Source of the DNA: Epichloe hybrida
Lineage: Eukaryota; Ascomycota; Sordariomycetes; Hypocreales; Clavicipitaceae
Reading direction: 5' to 3'
Assembly: GCA_019022495.1 (NCBI GenBank)
Contig: JAFEKR010000009.1
Span: 1,550,001-1,614,000 of the forward strand
DNA length: 64,000 bases
Shown here in pieces: positions 24,892 to 36,284 of this stretch. A program made the translations under genes and the position numbers. How positions within the stretch are numbered: the first letter of the stretch is position 1; every line of letters begins with the position of its first letter. The notes beneath the pieces were generated by a model, which ran no database searches, had not been told where the DNA came from, and worked only from the letters and a program-made list of their open reading frames with translations.

Positions 24892-27432
24892 GGCGCGCGT
24901 GCGCAATGGGCCGAAACGTGATGCGCAGGCCTCAGGCGATATGTTTGGCGTGGACTGGCGTGGACGAGCGATGGGGGGCAGGAAGGGAAGGAGAATTAAA
25001 GAAGCAAAGACGCAGTGATGCCGAGAAGAAGAAGCTCAGTTGTACGACGGAGTAAGGTGGCAGGTTGAAAGCGATAACTTTTAAGTGTCTTCATAAAAGA
25101 GGTTTCACTCTGGCTCTGGCTGGCTCTGGCTGGCTCTCTGGCTGGTCAGCAATTCCTCGCGGGAGGGTCCCTTGGTCCCCTGTACAAGCCCCAGTATTTA
25201 TTACTCAATGTTGTAGTCCGTATGCGACTCAACTGCGAGTGCCCAGCCTCTTTTGGGGACTGGATGGCGTGCGTGAGTCTGCAACAGGTCCGTCGTTCGG
25301 GGGGTTGACTTCTTTGTTGTTATGTGAAAGAATGCGACTTAACGAGTCCATTATGTGGAAATAGTACCTCCGTACGGATCCGTACGGAGTTATACTTAGT
25401 TATTGGTACTATGTGAACCGTGTCCAACTGCTGAGGTTGTGACGTTCGGTCAGGGTCGAGTTTGCAATGCCACCATCGCGGTTCGTTTTTGGCTAATAAC
25501 TCGAACCAACGTTATTTCTGTACCGTGTTGCGGAAGGGGAGATTATCATCCAAAATAGTGAGGCTAGTCCACGATTGGTTTAAGACGGGCGGTAAAATAG
25601 GATGAATAATAATAACCAGGCGCTTCAATGGCAGTCGAACAAAAAAAACAGACAATCACCACAACACACAAGTCTGACAGCCCTGACTACATAAGGATTG
25701 ACCAGGGTGCATGTCGCTTCGTTATCTGATAATAGGCTGTCCATCAAATACGCTCTCTACCCTTGTCTTTAGTCCCGTATCCTGGCAAAGGTGGAGGGCG
25801 AACGGAGCTGCCAGCCCATCGTCCAGGGAGACTGCAAGTTCATCCGCCACCCGTCCAGTTGAACTCCGGCAGCTTTGTCGGTAATATGTAGGTCTTGCCG
25901 GACTGCGATGGACTTGAAGCGTGCATAGATGCCTAACTTTTCGCAAAAAGCACGAACTAGGTTCCACGGAGTAGCGTGGCACTTCGAAAAACTTGTTCGT
26001 GCTCCATACGGCTAGTATTACGTATTACGTCGCACTAGCCTCAATTCAGACGCCATGCTTTTGCTCTGATCGAATCATCTGGTTTCACTCCATTGGCGGC
26101 CTTTCCAGTCGGTCAAATTGAACAGCCTTTCAGTCCAGCAAATCGGACAAGATTCTATCTCGTTAGCGTACCGCCACGGCAAAAGACATCTGACGACTCG
26201 AATCATTATCTCTGGCACGGGTCATGTTGCTTTGTTGAACGCATACGGAGTACGTATTAACAGATTGATGAGGTGGTGGTGTTGAGGGGGGTTGGTGGCT
26301 CGAGAGAATGACGGACCTCTTATGCCCTCACATGAAGAAAATTAAAAAATTAAAAAAATAAGTGCCGTACCGCCGTACTGCAGTCTCTAGAATCAGAAGA
26401 GATGAAGTGCTCATCGCTAAAGAATACAGGGGCTGTGAAAAGCTTGCTTAAATCTGCAGAGAAACGGGGATCAGAATCTGAAAGTTTTGTTTGCTCCTGC
26501 CTTTTTGGAAAGGTTGCTGCTTATTGGCTCGTGTTACTTGGCGATCTGAATGGACAAGTTGAACTCTGCCCCACTTAATAGAACAATTATGACTATGCCG
26601 TACTCCGTAGAAGACGGGTCGATGTATGTGTCATCTGCGGTGACCAAGGACAAAGAGAAACAGACCTTATTATCGAACATGTGAGTTTGAGTTTGACCAG
26701 TGGGTATGCCAGCCGCCCCCATTCTCAATCCATCAGGTCTGACGACCACATGCGCAGAACTATTCGAATCGCAAAGCCTGCTGAACTCGATACACGAACA
26801 TACAGTCACCCGGGCAAAGTGAAGTGTGCATCGTCACCCGAATAATGCGATGCACGATGACATGATAGGTGGACGTGGTACTTGATAAGGAGCGTCTGAC
26901 GCGTTGCAAGCGCCACAAGTACCTGAATGTGTTAGTAAGTTAGTAACGATAAAGGTCTTCATGGGCCCGAGGCAGAGGGCTGAGGAGCAACGAAGTCATC
27001 AGACGGTTATTTTCGGTCTATTCCAGACGAGAGGAGACCTGATGCTGCTATATTAGGCGCAGAATGGCCAATACGGTAATACAATGTAATATCAGTCACA
27101 GCACTAATTTTTAGGCCCCGGGGGGGGGATGGCATGGAGCTGATGCAATCCAGTCCGAAAGAGATCCTTCGGAGATAGACATCTTACTCATGGCAGGGGG
27201 TTACTGCACGCAGAATGACAGGTGTTCATATGAACGGTGAGTCAGCCACCGGAAATCGACTCTTTGGCTAGAGGCCCATGAATACGACGCTCGATAGGAT
27301 CGAGTCGCTCTAATTTGGCATCTACTTCATCACTTCAAAACAGTGGTCGAGGGTTTCGCGAGGGGTAAAAAAGATACTATATCGGATCGTTCTGATATTA
27401 ATGCACATGTAGATGATGAAAATCAAGTTGCT
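24892..27432. other. Intergenic region, no gene seen
   Basis: 2.5 kb upstream of one minus-strand gene and downstream of SEN54. Open frames are short and without recognisable domains. It contains a CTCTGGCTGG-type repeat near 25107-25144, a perfect 22-bp palindrome at 25368-25389, two TACGGAGTA-class 9-mers (26244, 26601) and a G-run at 27119-27127. Confidence 0.5.
25368..25389. repeat. Perfect 22-bp palindrome
   Basis: The half-site CTCCGTACGGA is followed directly by its reverse complement, with GGATCC at the centre. It contains the same CTCCGTA core as the dispersed TACTCCGTA motif found through the intergenic DNA. Confidence 0.9.
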
Positions 27433-28827
27433 TCAACTTCGACCACCTCTTCCCCTGCCACGGCCCCTTCCTCTCCCACGCCCTCCTCCACGGCCACCTT
27501 TCTTCCCACCCCGGCCACTGTTCCTGTTGTCGAATCTCTCAAAGAGCTGCTCCTCGCCAAATGCCGCTTCGCCGAATCGCATGAAATTCACTAGCCCCCT
27601 GTCCACAACAGCTACGAGTACGTTCCTGTGACCGTGTTTCAGCCGCTGGTAGAGTCTTCCGGGGCCTTGCCATGCTGGGTTTGGGGGGTCCAGCGGTGTA
27701 GATTCCAATAATGCTTCGACCTGCTCCAGGGTGGGCACACTGGAGTCAGCAGTGTCAGAAACAGCAATGCGGAAATCGGGTGGAGGAGGGTTTTTCTTGG
27801 AGAACGGAGCACCGTTGCCTTTCCAGACGTGGTAATGCACGCGGAAGGGCTCCTGAACTTGTCGAGGTGTCGGCGTGGCTGATGATGGCTTATGCCGCGG
27901 GAGCAATGCTAGCTGTTGGTAGATTGGTCGATATGCTCGATATATGCCTGGCGACACGATAGGGCCGAACGGTTCATGTGGCGGCTGTCGTTGCCATGGG
28001 ACCATCGAAAAGAGCCATTCACACAGCGAGGTTGATGGCGGCGTCGAAGAACCTGGCCCTCGAGTCGGGGAAAGATCGTTCAACGGTGCGCGCATAACGT
28101 GGAATCCAGCACGTTTGAGATGTGTATACACCTGGAACTTGGGCAGCGTGGTCTTGCCACGCTCCCCTTCATATCCGATGAGGAGAGTATACGCCGCTTC
28201 CAAGGTGAGCGGTAGTCCGGCATCGTAGTCATCAGGACCGAAGACGTTCCTTGTAGATCCGCCGCCGTCTGTGACTTTGGGCAGCAACTCCTCAAACTCC
28301 TTGTCCGGCCACCACACGTCCACCGTGCCCCTTTCAATCAGGTACAGCGCTTCTTCAGGCAAGAGCCATAATCTTCCCACCCCCAACTGATCTTTGCTCC
28401 CCGATACGGCTCGGCCAATATCTCGCATCCAGTTCCCGCGCTCGTGCTCCATGACGACGACACGGTCATGGAGCAGGGCATCGTCCGACTTGCTGTCCGG
28501 TGAATGCGTAGTCCACCAGTCTGGAAAATACCAACCTCGTAACCATGCGTCTGGTCTATGCACTCTTGTGTAACTCAAAACCTCCTCCAGAGCTAGGCGA
28601 CTTGCTTCGAGCGTGTTCTCCTGTGCTCGTGTCCCGTGGGATTCAAAGTCTTTTTCGCCCTTGCGAATCACTTTGCTAGAGACGCCTTTTTTGTTGAACA
28701 TGGTGGCGAAGAGCTTGTAATCGGGAATGCCATCTTCCAGGGCCTCTGCGGTCGATAGTCCACCATCTTGGGTTGCTGGAGCCTGGGCCACGTCGGCGGC
28801 GGGATTGTCGTCGTCGTCAAAGGGCAT
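27433..28827 (-). CDS. SEN54: tRNA-splicing endonuclease subunit Sen54
   Basis: An intronless 464-residue protein. Sen54 is a structural, non-catalytic subunit of the heterotetrameric tRNA-splicing endonuclease, which pairs with the nuclease subunit Sen2. Family features seen are the N-terminal block around residues 40-130 (KGEKDFE, GTRAQ, ALEEVLSYTRVH, MEHERGNWMRDIGR) and the LWLLPEEALYLIERGTVDVWWP segment at about 155-175. Next come TLEAAYTLLIG and YTHLKRAGFHVMRAP; the last is the nuclease-fold helix that precedes the spliceosome-like C-terminal half. The last 30 residues are an RG/G-rich tail (GRGRGRG repeats), probably disordered and RNA-binding. The start at 28827 is the first ATG of the frame. 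An intron-containing tRNA-Leu, a substrate class of this enzyme, lies 470 bp away, probably by chance. Confidence 0.9.
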   Translation of the reverse strand: MPFDDDDNPAADVAQAPATQDGGLSTAEALEDGIPDYKLFATMFNKKGVSSKVIRKGEKDFESHGTRAQENTLEASRLALEEVLSYTRVHRPDAWLRGWYFPDWWTTHSPDSKSDDALLHDRVVVMEHERGNWMRDIGRAVSGSKDQLGVGRLWLLPEEALYLIERGTVDVWWPDKEFEELLPKVTDGGGSTRNVFGPDDYDAGLPLTLEAAYTLLIGYEGERGKTTLPKFQVYTHLKRAGFHVMRAPLNDLSPTRGPGSSTPPSTSLCEWLFSMVPWQRQPPHEPFGPIVSPGIYRAYRPIYQQLALLPRHKPSSATPTPRQVQEPFRVHYHVWKGNGAPFSKKNPPPPDFRIAVSDTADSSVPTLEQVEALLESTPLDPPNPAWQGPGRLYQRLKHGHRNVLVAVVDRGLVNFMRFGEAAFGEEQLFERFDNRNSGRGGKKGGRGGGRGRGRGRGRGRGGRS

Positions 28828-29299
28828 GGTGGTGAGGGTTGCCCCTTAAGCGAGAACCCTGACTTGCTGGGAGAATGTTGCGTGTGATCGGCAAGCCTAG
28901 CTAGATTCCTTTCAATGGGCCAAGATCCTCCTCCCGTGAGTTCCAGTGAGTTTTGGGGAGTGTTCTTTCGAGAGCAGGACCAAGTTGAAGAAGGGACAAA
29001 AGCTGCGAGTGAGATTTCACTTGACGTTGATTTTTCTCACGTCAGCGGGCGACCCTTGATTCCATGGAACTATCTGCAAGAATAAGCGAATAAGTGAGCA
29101 AGTCTCCGGATACTGGAAGCGTGATGCCAATAGAATCAGAATATTGCTGGCTATTCAATCAGGCTTGAACGAACAGTTCAACATGGAGTTAAGTCAAAAC
29201 TTGCACAAGGTGGGTCACACTCAATCGTCAAAGCAAAGTCATTTGTGAAGGGTGTAATATGTAAATCGTGTGAACCGGAAAGCCAGTCACCTGACAAGC
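28828..29299. other. Intergenic, SEN54 upstream region
   Basis: 472 bp between the SEN54 start and the tRNA gene, expected to hold the SEN54 promoter. No distinctive motif or gene is seen. Confidence 0.4.
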
Positions 29300-29412
29300 G
29301 CGAGTCTGGCCGAGTGGTTAAGGCGTTGTGTTTAGGTCAGCCTGAATGCCTCAGGAGAACGCTTAAACCGCAATGGGCTTTGCCCGCGTAGGTTCGATCC
29401 CTACGGCTCGCA
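29300..29412 (+). tRNA. tRNA-Leu (UAG anticodon) with a 31-nt intron
   Basis: The 7-bp acceptor stem GCGAGTC/GGCTCGC has one G-T pair and discriminator A at 29412. The D arm carries the A box TGGCCGAGTGG. The anticodon stem TTGTG (29326-29330) pairs with CGCAA (29369-29373). Anticodon TAG is at 29333-29335, followed by G at position 37. The intron at 29337-29367 lies at the canonical site between positions 37 and 38. A long variable arm (GGGCTTTGCCC), typical of Leu and Ser tRNAs, follows. The T arm GTAGG-TTCGATC-CCTAC includes the B box. Total length is 113 nt, with no encoded CCA, as expected in eukaryotes. Confidence 0.95.
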
Positions 29413-29417
29413 GATAC

Positions 29418-29422
29418 TTTTT
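29418..29422 (+). terminator. RNA polymerase III terminator
   Basis: A run of five T starts 6 nt after the tRNA 3' end, the standard Pol III termination signal; a second TTTT follows a few bases later. Confidence 0.75.
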
Positions 29423-30174
29423 ATACTTTTCAAGTATTGAATCTTTTTGAGTGATAAATCATGTCACGTCTGTAAGATCATAGCTACCCTATAATTATTC
29501 GACAACTGACCAAAGTAAAATTGCCAAGAAATAAACAAGCAACAACCCTTACATTCAGAGAACCTACTGCATGCATTTCAGGACATAATAATGAAGCCTC
29601 ATGATATATGTCAGAAGTCAGCCCTTGTTCCGAGCCTGTTCGATTGCTGCATCGTGAACCGCCGAGTGTGCAACGGAGAGTGTGAACGTTTCGCAGCTGC
29701 GGCGGGCGTTTTTTTAACGGCTAATTTCGCTTGAGTTCGCACATCTGCATCAAATGCGCCTGTCGACTGCGAGGCAACTTACTCTCTGTTTCGATATTGC
29801 ATTGTTGACATCTGAAGCGAGTCCTCCAACCACTGCACTCGTTGTGTTATCTTATTTCAAAGCCGCGCGCCTGTGATTGTCTGTTTACGTTTCTCCGGCT
29901 GAACTCTCCGCTGCAAACCCCACCCCCAACAAGAGTCCACGAGGCAGAGCCGCGTTTCCACGACGACTTGATGTCGTCAGTAAGGCTGATCTTCTTGTCC
30001 TCGGTTCCGACTCCAAAACCGACACCGACACCGACACCGACAGCTACGCCTTGCTGTCCTTCATGACGACTTCGGCTGCCTCCGACGGCTCCGTCCCTCT
30101 CATAAATCCCCGTCGCCGCTGTCTGCAGCCGTCACCGCCAGCTTCCCCGTGCTGGCGGGCCCAACAGCGGCACC
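29423..30174. promoter_or_regulatory. Upstream region of the arrestin-like gene
   Basis: About 750 bp between the tRNA and the arrestin-like start codon. It includes CT-rich stretches and a short ACCGAC repeat (around 30017-30041). No other gene is supportable. Confidence 0.4.
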
Positions 30175-31593
30175 ATGGCCTCAGCGCCATCCAGTGTGAG
30201 ATCCAGTGTGAGGGTATCCGGCCCCCCAAACAGCAGTTTTCTCGTGGGCTATCCCGGTATTTCAGCAACTCTGGTACGTGTTCCACAATCTCTACCGTGA
30301 TTTTTGTGCGCCTAGTTGCCCTGTCGACATGGCCAGAAATCTCTAGCAAGGACCCCCCGGGCTTTGGCCACCTTTCCTGTATTAACGTCTGCATGTCACC
30401 AGCCACGAATCGAGGGCAAGGTCGAAATCCGGCCCGGCCAAGGGTTCTCCATGCCTGTACCAGTATCACTCGTGCGGATATGCTTGCAAAGACGAGAGAC
30501 GATCCATCCCGACGCTGACAGCCTGACGAAACGCCATCTCGGCACACCCCGAAAGGAGGCAACAGACGTGGTGGGCAAAGAGGTTCTACTGTTTCGGTGT
30601 GCAACAGGGAAGGAAGCTGAGAAAGTCATCGCCATGGACCTACCGTTTGTTCTCTTCATACCCTTTGGGCGCGGCGGAGAAGAAACGAACCGCAGAATTC
30701 CACCTGCATCGCTACAGCTTCCTAGCAGGACAGCAGAGACCTTCTACGAGCTCGTGGTAACAGTACAACAAGGCCACAGCAGCCAATACAAATACAGTTT
30801 CCCCGTCCCATTGCAACGTTATGACACGTTGTCCACATTCGGCATGTACAATAAGCCAGAGACCAAGCTCGTTACTTCAGACAATATTGTCCATCTGGGC
30901 ATCAATCTGCCGCGGTGGAGCTATGGTCCAGGAGACCCTATTACGGTCTACATCAAACTATCGCCGAACCCCGACTGGCTCAGCAAAGCAAAACGAGTCA
31001 GCATAGAAAAGATCAACCTGACGATAGAGGAGGAAGTCACTTACAACCCCGAGGGAGACGAGCCGGTAAAGAAGATCAACAAGCTGTCAAAACAAGTGCA
31101 GGTGGTCAAGATGAAGATGCCGGAAGCTGGGTACGCCACTAATATTGGACTTGTGTTTCCTTGCAAAGATTTGAGAGACGCAGATGGCATCGTGAAGAGA
31201 GGCAAGCCGGCCTTTCCATCGTACGAAGTCTCGTCCTTTACCACCACGTCGTCGCTCTACAAGATCGAATTCTACCTAAACATAAAGGTACTGGTCCGCT
31301 TGGACTCGTTCACTCGACCCCAACACAAAATGCTGACGTTCAATGGATAGGTTCAACTAAGTGGTGCCCGCGACGTGACCTTGCGACAACCCATCGTGAT
31401 TTGTCCGCTGGATCAACAAGCCTGCAAGGAAGAAATGGACGCTATTGAGCAGGCCGCCAAGGATGCTTCTCATGTCGACCCCAACAATCCCATGTTGCCA
31501 GCTAGGACCATCATCTTAGCCAGCGACCGAGATTCATTACGCGCTCTTGGGCTGTGCATCGTGGGAGGTCAGAAGAAGCCGTTTATAGATTGA
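30175..31593 (+). CDS. Arrestin-domain protein
   Basis: Three exons (30175-30273, 30403-31287, 31351-31593) join in phase 0 to 408 residues. The start was chosen because the first exon (MASAPSSVRS... GISATL) splices at a GTACGT donor directly into PRIEGKVEIRPGQGF, the typical beginning of a fungal arrestin-like N domain. Recognisable parts are the N-domain (SLVRICLQRRE, LPFVLFIPFGR, ASLQLPSRTAETFYELVVTVQ, YSFPVPLQRYDT), the mid-protein LPRWSYGPGDPITVYIKL, which opens the C-domain, and the final strands (FYLNIKVQLSGARDVTLRQPIVICPL). Fungal arrestin-like proteins act as adaptors between ubiquitin ligases and plasma-membrane cargo or in signalling. I see no clear PPxY motif, so a ligase-adaptor role is not demonstrated. 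Confidence 0.8.
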
Positions 31594-32294
31594 GTTTGAT
31601 CGGGCCGGATCCCGAGGTTTTATTCTTTTGGGCGAGTCACGCTGAGTGATGGCGCACGGTACAGGCTCCGGCCTCTGGACGCACCCCTAATCGGTACCAG
31701 CCACTCACTGCCCAAAGACGTTTGGCCACGACGTCTGTGAACCAAGCAGAGCGTTTCTGACGCTCCTCATGACCAACGGCACTCGGCAAGCACATCAGAA
31801 TGGCATAGCCAGATGTGTAAGCCAAGAAGAGGCCAAAAAAAATTGGCAAATGGCACGACTGATGCTCACGAGGCAAAGGGCTACCACGTCAATGAACGAG
31901 ATGTTTCATTTCGCCTTTATACTCTGATGTGGCCAGGCCAACAGCGAGACTCGAATTTTTTCTTTTCTGGAAAGGCATGGAAAATTTTGGCGTTATGTGG
32001 GAGTGATGGATATATATCTTTAAGCAGTGATGACAAGTTCTGGTATGTACGGACGTCGGGCTGGGGACCTGGGATTCGGGGCGTTTATGGCGAGTGATTT
32101 GGCCAAATCGCCAACGAAACGGAGATGATTGGTGCTGGAAGATGGGTAATCCGTATACCACAATGAATCAGAAGCCATTACATACTCCGTAATGAGACAG
32201 ACGCCTTGACTCAGAGAGCTGGTTGGCCCGAGCTCTACATACATACATGTAATACACGTCGCGCCCCTTGCAGCTCGCAGCCCCTCCAATGTCG
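31594..32294. other. Intergenic region left of the MULE
   Basis: 700 bp of normal composition containing one TACTCCGTA (32183-32191). It ends at the 8-bp target duplication of the Mutator-like element. No gene is seen. Confidence 0.4.
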
Positions 32295-32302
32295 ACTTTT
32301 GA

Positions 32303-32346
32303 GTGAATTGCTCGGGGCGCAGCGATTTTTTGCTAGGTGCGTAGAA
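32303..32346 (+). repeat. Left terminal inverted repeat of the MULE
   Basis: Forty-four bases identical to the reverse complement of 34886-34929. It keeps its GC-rich sequence although the core of the element is heavily mutated. Confidence 0.95.
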
Positions 32347-34885
32347 ATCCCCACCGCCCTGCTTTTTCGGCGGTTAGGCCCGCCGCCACACGCTATAGTA
32401 TATTTATAGTATAAATATATAGTAGCTTTGCTAAACACTAAAATTAACAAATTTTTAACAGACCTTTTCCCTTTAATTAGCATTATAACCTATATTATAA
32501 TAGATAAAAATCTAGAAAACCCACCCCTAAATTTGCCTCCCTTACTAGGTTATAGTAGCTTTAATAAACTTTATATTACTATATAAGTATTTAGTAAGTA
32601 AAATAGTATAGCTTTTAGTAAAAGTAGTATTTCCTTAAAAACCCTAATAAATAGTATTTAATAACCTTACTCTAGCTAGCTTAACTATAATTATAGTAGC
32701 TATTAAAGGGCTTCTTAAGGCATTGGAATTTAATAAACACACTTCTAAAAAACTAACTATAGCTACTAGCTTAAGGTAATATTTACTAATAATTCTAGTT
32801 ATTAGGAATAGTATTATAAAGAGTAAGGCTATTATAATTATAATAAATTAAGTAATCCTTCTAGGTATATAATATATTATAAATTTATAAAGTAATAAAA
32901 GTAATAAATCTTATGCCTTTTAAACTATATAAGCCTTTAACCTTAAAGTATTAGTATAATAATTTATAATAATAAAGATAAAGAGCTTTATTTTATACCT
33001 AAAGATATTTATAATTAACGCTAAAGAGCTTATTAAGATAAATTAGCTAGCTATATATTTACCTAGTGGTTTATTAAGGAATTATAAGAGAGAGGCTTGC
33101 CTTATAGGTATATTTATAATAATAATAATTATATTAAAAGCGCTATTTAAACCTACTTTTCTTATATTAAAAAATAGAAGGTTTTTTTAGAATTTATTAG
33201 CATAGACTATACCTATAAGACAAACCACTAGAGTCTTTATCTATTAAATATTATTACTATTATAAATTAAAAATTAATTATAAATATTGCATTTAGCTTT
33301 ACTAGAACTAAAAAAGAAGAGGGCTATTATTAGATACTAGCCTTATTAGAAGAAATTCGCTATAAGCTCTAAATACTAGCCCCTAAGGTTATTATAATAG
33401 ACTTTAAAAAGGCACTAAAAAACGCCCTTAAGGTTATTTAGCCTAATACATAGCAGTAGCTTTATACATGGTATATTTAAGCAAATATTAAGAATAACTT
33501 CTATAAGAAGTAAATTAATAATAATAATAACAAATTAAAGGCCAAAGCCTTTAATAATAGCCTAATAGAAGCTTTTTTAGCGTTTAAAAAGCTACTTTAC
33601 TTAGATATAATTAGTGATTTTCATTCCATTTAGATGCTTATAATTAATACATATAAATCACAGCAATCTATAATCCTTTACTATATAGAAAAGACATATC
33701 TTCTAGTTAAGTAATAGTAAGCTTATTGTTTTATAAAGGAATTTTAAAATTTTAGTAAATAGGCAAATAGTTTTATAGAGGTCTCTTATAAAGCCCTAAA
33801 ACTTAACCTATTTATAGGGACTAGTAACTTTCTATTACTTATAAATAGAATTCATTAAATGCTTAAGACCTAAGAGCGTAATTATCATGCTTACATAGCT
33901 AATAATAAAGTTAAGTAATGATTTTTAATTAATTATAAGGAATAGCTTAGTAAGCTACTTATATAGATTTCCTACTAAGCTATTAACCTTTTAATTAAGT
34001 AATATAAGCTTATTTAAGCTTATAAAACTAGAAAGTAAGCGCTTTAACCTTATATAGGCTATTTTACTAGGTAGTTTAGTCTCCCTTATGCTTATTATAT
34101 TTTAATAAAGAAAACTAACTCTAAGATACTATAAAAACATAAAATTAATTACTATTAGTAGCTATAAAGACCCTTAGTAAGACCCTAATTAAATTCCTTA
34201 CTTACTATTATATAAATTATAGCTAACTTTAACTTCTAGAACCTTAATAACCTATACCTTTATATTTATAATCCTATACCTATCTTAACTTATTAGTAAA
34301 AGGTAGTAATAAATAAAAAAGATACTTAATACTACTCTTTAAGCTAGAATAATAATAATAGTTAATAACTTAAGCCTTAATTAAGCTAATAAGGTATATA
34401 AAGGCTACTTACACTAAGTATTTAAAGAGACTACATGTAAGCTAAGATTAATACCGCTGTAAGAAATTAACGCTACTAGTAGTAAGGAGCCTTATTCTCT
34501 TAATAATTAAATACTAATATAAATAATAGGCAAAGAGAAATAATTAAAGGATAAGGCTCTCTTAAGATTAAGGAATTTATTCCTTTAATGCTATTACTAC
34601 TATTATAGCTAATAAATATAACTAGATAGGTAATTAAGGCACCTAGGTAGCTAGAATAACTAATAATTCTAGCCTAAAAGTGTATACTTTTAAAGAAAAC
34701 ACTAGAAAACGCGTTTTTAAGTGATTTAGAGCTTACCTATAGTAGTGCTATTAAGAAATTATATAAATTTATATAAGCATATTTTTATTTAATTAAGGGC
34801 ATTTACTACTATATATTTATACTATAAATATACTATAGCTTATAGTAACAGGGATGCTAGCCTAAAATCGGGGCGTGGTGGGGTA

Positions 34886-34929
34886 TTCTACGCACCTAGC
34901 AAAAAATCGCTGCGCCCCGAGCAATTCAC
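34886..34929 (-). repeat. Right terminal inverted repeat of the MULE
   Basis: Exact inverted partner of 32303-32346. Weaker similarity continues about 15 bases inward (CCCCACC blocks on both sides). Confidence 0.95.
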
Positions 34930-35170
34930 ACTTTTGACGTCAATGCTGCTCCATGTCTGCATTCGGCCAGGCGGCGGCGGCCAAGCCAAGCCGAACCCGA
35001 CCCCCACCAAGAACCCAGACCCACATTGATAGGTGGCCAATTTGAGCTCTCTCCCCTTGGCACTTGCAATATCTTTCATCCGGCACACATTGTGCATACT
35101 CAAGTACAACAACACTTGCAAAAGCGCACGTCGTTGCGCCAGGCCGAGCGACTACACCGCGCAATTCATC

Positions 35171-35990
35171 ATGCGCGCAACACATCTGTTATCATTCGCT
35201 CTTTCAGGGCTCGCCGCCGCTTACGGCAGCCACAGCCAGAAGCCCATTGTCAGCCACGATGCAACATGGATGGAGAAGCACATGGCCGGTAACGTCTCAC
35301 CACTTCTTGCTCTCAGAATAAAACGAACTGTCCAAACCCGAAACCCCAAAGACTCGATCGACGATACGACACAAACTCCCCATTCCCATTCCCAGTCCCA
35401 ATCCCAATCCCAATCCCATTCTCATTCCTATTCCCGTTCCCGTTCCCGTTCCCGTTCCCGCTCGCGCCAGCATCTCCCCCCCCTCTCCCCACTGACATGC
35501 ACTCCCAGAGGAACACCACATCGACACCTGGGAAGCAGGCGCCTTCTTCGCTCTCCACGACTACAACTCGGACGGCGAGTGGCAGGGCGAGGAAATCATG
35601 CGCACGTACGGCCTCATGGATCCCTCCAACAAGGACATGCCGCAGGACAAGAAACAGGACGTTCTCCAGCACCTCATGGGCCTGCTGGACACGAACCACG
35701 ACGGCGTGGTCAGCCACGACGAGTTCGCAGACTTCATCCAGCACGGCGGCACGCTGCCGGACTTGGGGACGGGGCCGGGCCACCACGGCGACGACGAGTA
35801 CGAGTACGAGATCCACCACTGGGCCAAGTACCATGATGAGAACACCAAGTTGGAGGACCTGACGCACCCGGAGGACATAGAGCACTTTAAGCATCATGAG
35901 GAGATGGAGAGGCAGGCCGAGGATCAGGAGCGGAGGGACCAGATGGCGGTTGTTGAGGAAAATATTCCTGCTAAATTCAGGAGGCAGTAG
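35171..35990 (+). CDS. Secreted EF-hand calcium-binding protein, Ssp120-like
   Basis: Two exons (35171-35288 and 35509-35990) join in frame to 199 residues. The N-terminus is a signal peptide (MRATHLLSFALSGLAAAYG). Two EF-hand loops follow: D57-YNSDGEWQGE-E68 and D100-TNHDGVVSHD-E111, both with acidic residues at the calcium-coordinating positions. The segment TWMEKHMAEEHHI before the first EF-hand and the His/Glu-rich C-terminal helix (EHFKHHEEMERQAEDQERRDQM) match the nucleobindin/Ssp120 type of early-secretory-pathway EF-hand protein. The 220-nt intron is unusual: it carries a pyrimidine-rich array of TCCCAN/TTCCCG hexamers at 35391-35462. A role as a luminal Golgi/ER calcium-binding protein is inferred from the family. 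Confidence 0.85.
35391..35462 (+). repeat. Pyrimidine-rich hexamer array in an intron
   Basis: About twelve degenerate hexamers, first TCCCAT/TCCCAA and then TTCCCG, inside the single intron of the EF-hand gene. They probably act as a long polypyrimidine tract. Confidence 0.8.
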
Positions 35991-36284
35991 TATTTGGGTG
36001 CTTTTTTTGGGCACCATGTGAATATTACTTTTTTTTTTTTTTTTCCAATTTTTCTTTTAGGGGGGGGGGTTGTATTTTTAGTATTTCATTAAAGGGCATT
36101 CTGATTCGGGAAGATGATGGAACCGGGCGGTTAGGAAAACAACACGAGGAAATGGGAAGCATTCATGACGACGGAGGAAAGGGAGACGCTAGGAATTTAC
36201 GCCAACATGGAAAGACGAGCGGCCTCGTCCCCTGTGCAAACAAAACAGTGTAGTGTAGTGTAGTGTAGTGTAGGTAGGGTCAAG

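Larger units (their letters stand above)
32303..34929 (+). mobile_element. RIP-mutated Mutator-like DNA transposon (MULE)
   Basis: A 2627-bp element with perfect 44-bp terminal inverted repeats (32303-32346 and 34886-34929) that start GTGAATTGCTCGGGGCGCAG. It is flanked by an exact 8-bp target duplication, ACTTTTGA (32295-32302 and 34930-34937). The interior is extremely AT-rich with stops in all frames, as RIP produces. On the plus strand near 33190-33520 the decayed frame still shows segments resembling a MULE transposase: IDYTYKTN, then NIAFSFTRT followed by a Lys/Glu-rich loop, then KVIIIDFKKALKNAL and a TWYI block where CxWH is usual. The class call rests on those remnants plus TIR and duplication length. 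hAT also makes 8-bp duplications, but the protein traces favour MULE. Confidence 0.8.

Noticed and set aside
32303..34929. Classifying the AT-rich element as hAT because of its 8-bp duplication
   Set aside because: The termini do not start CAG, and the residual protein pattern matches a MULE transposase better.
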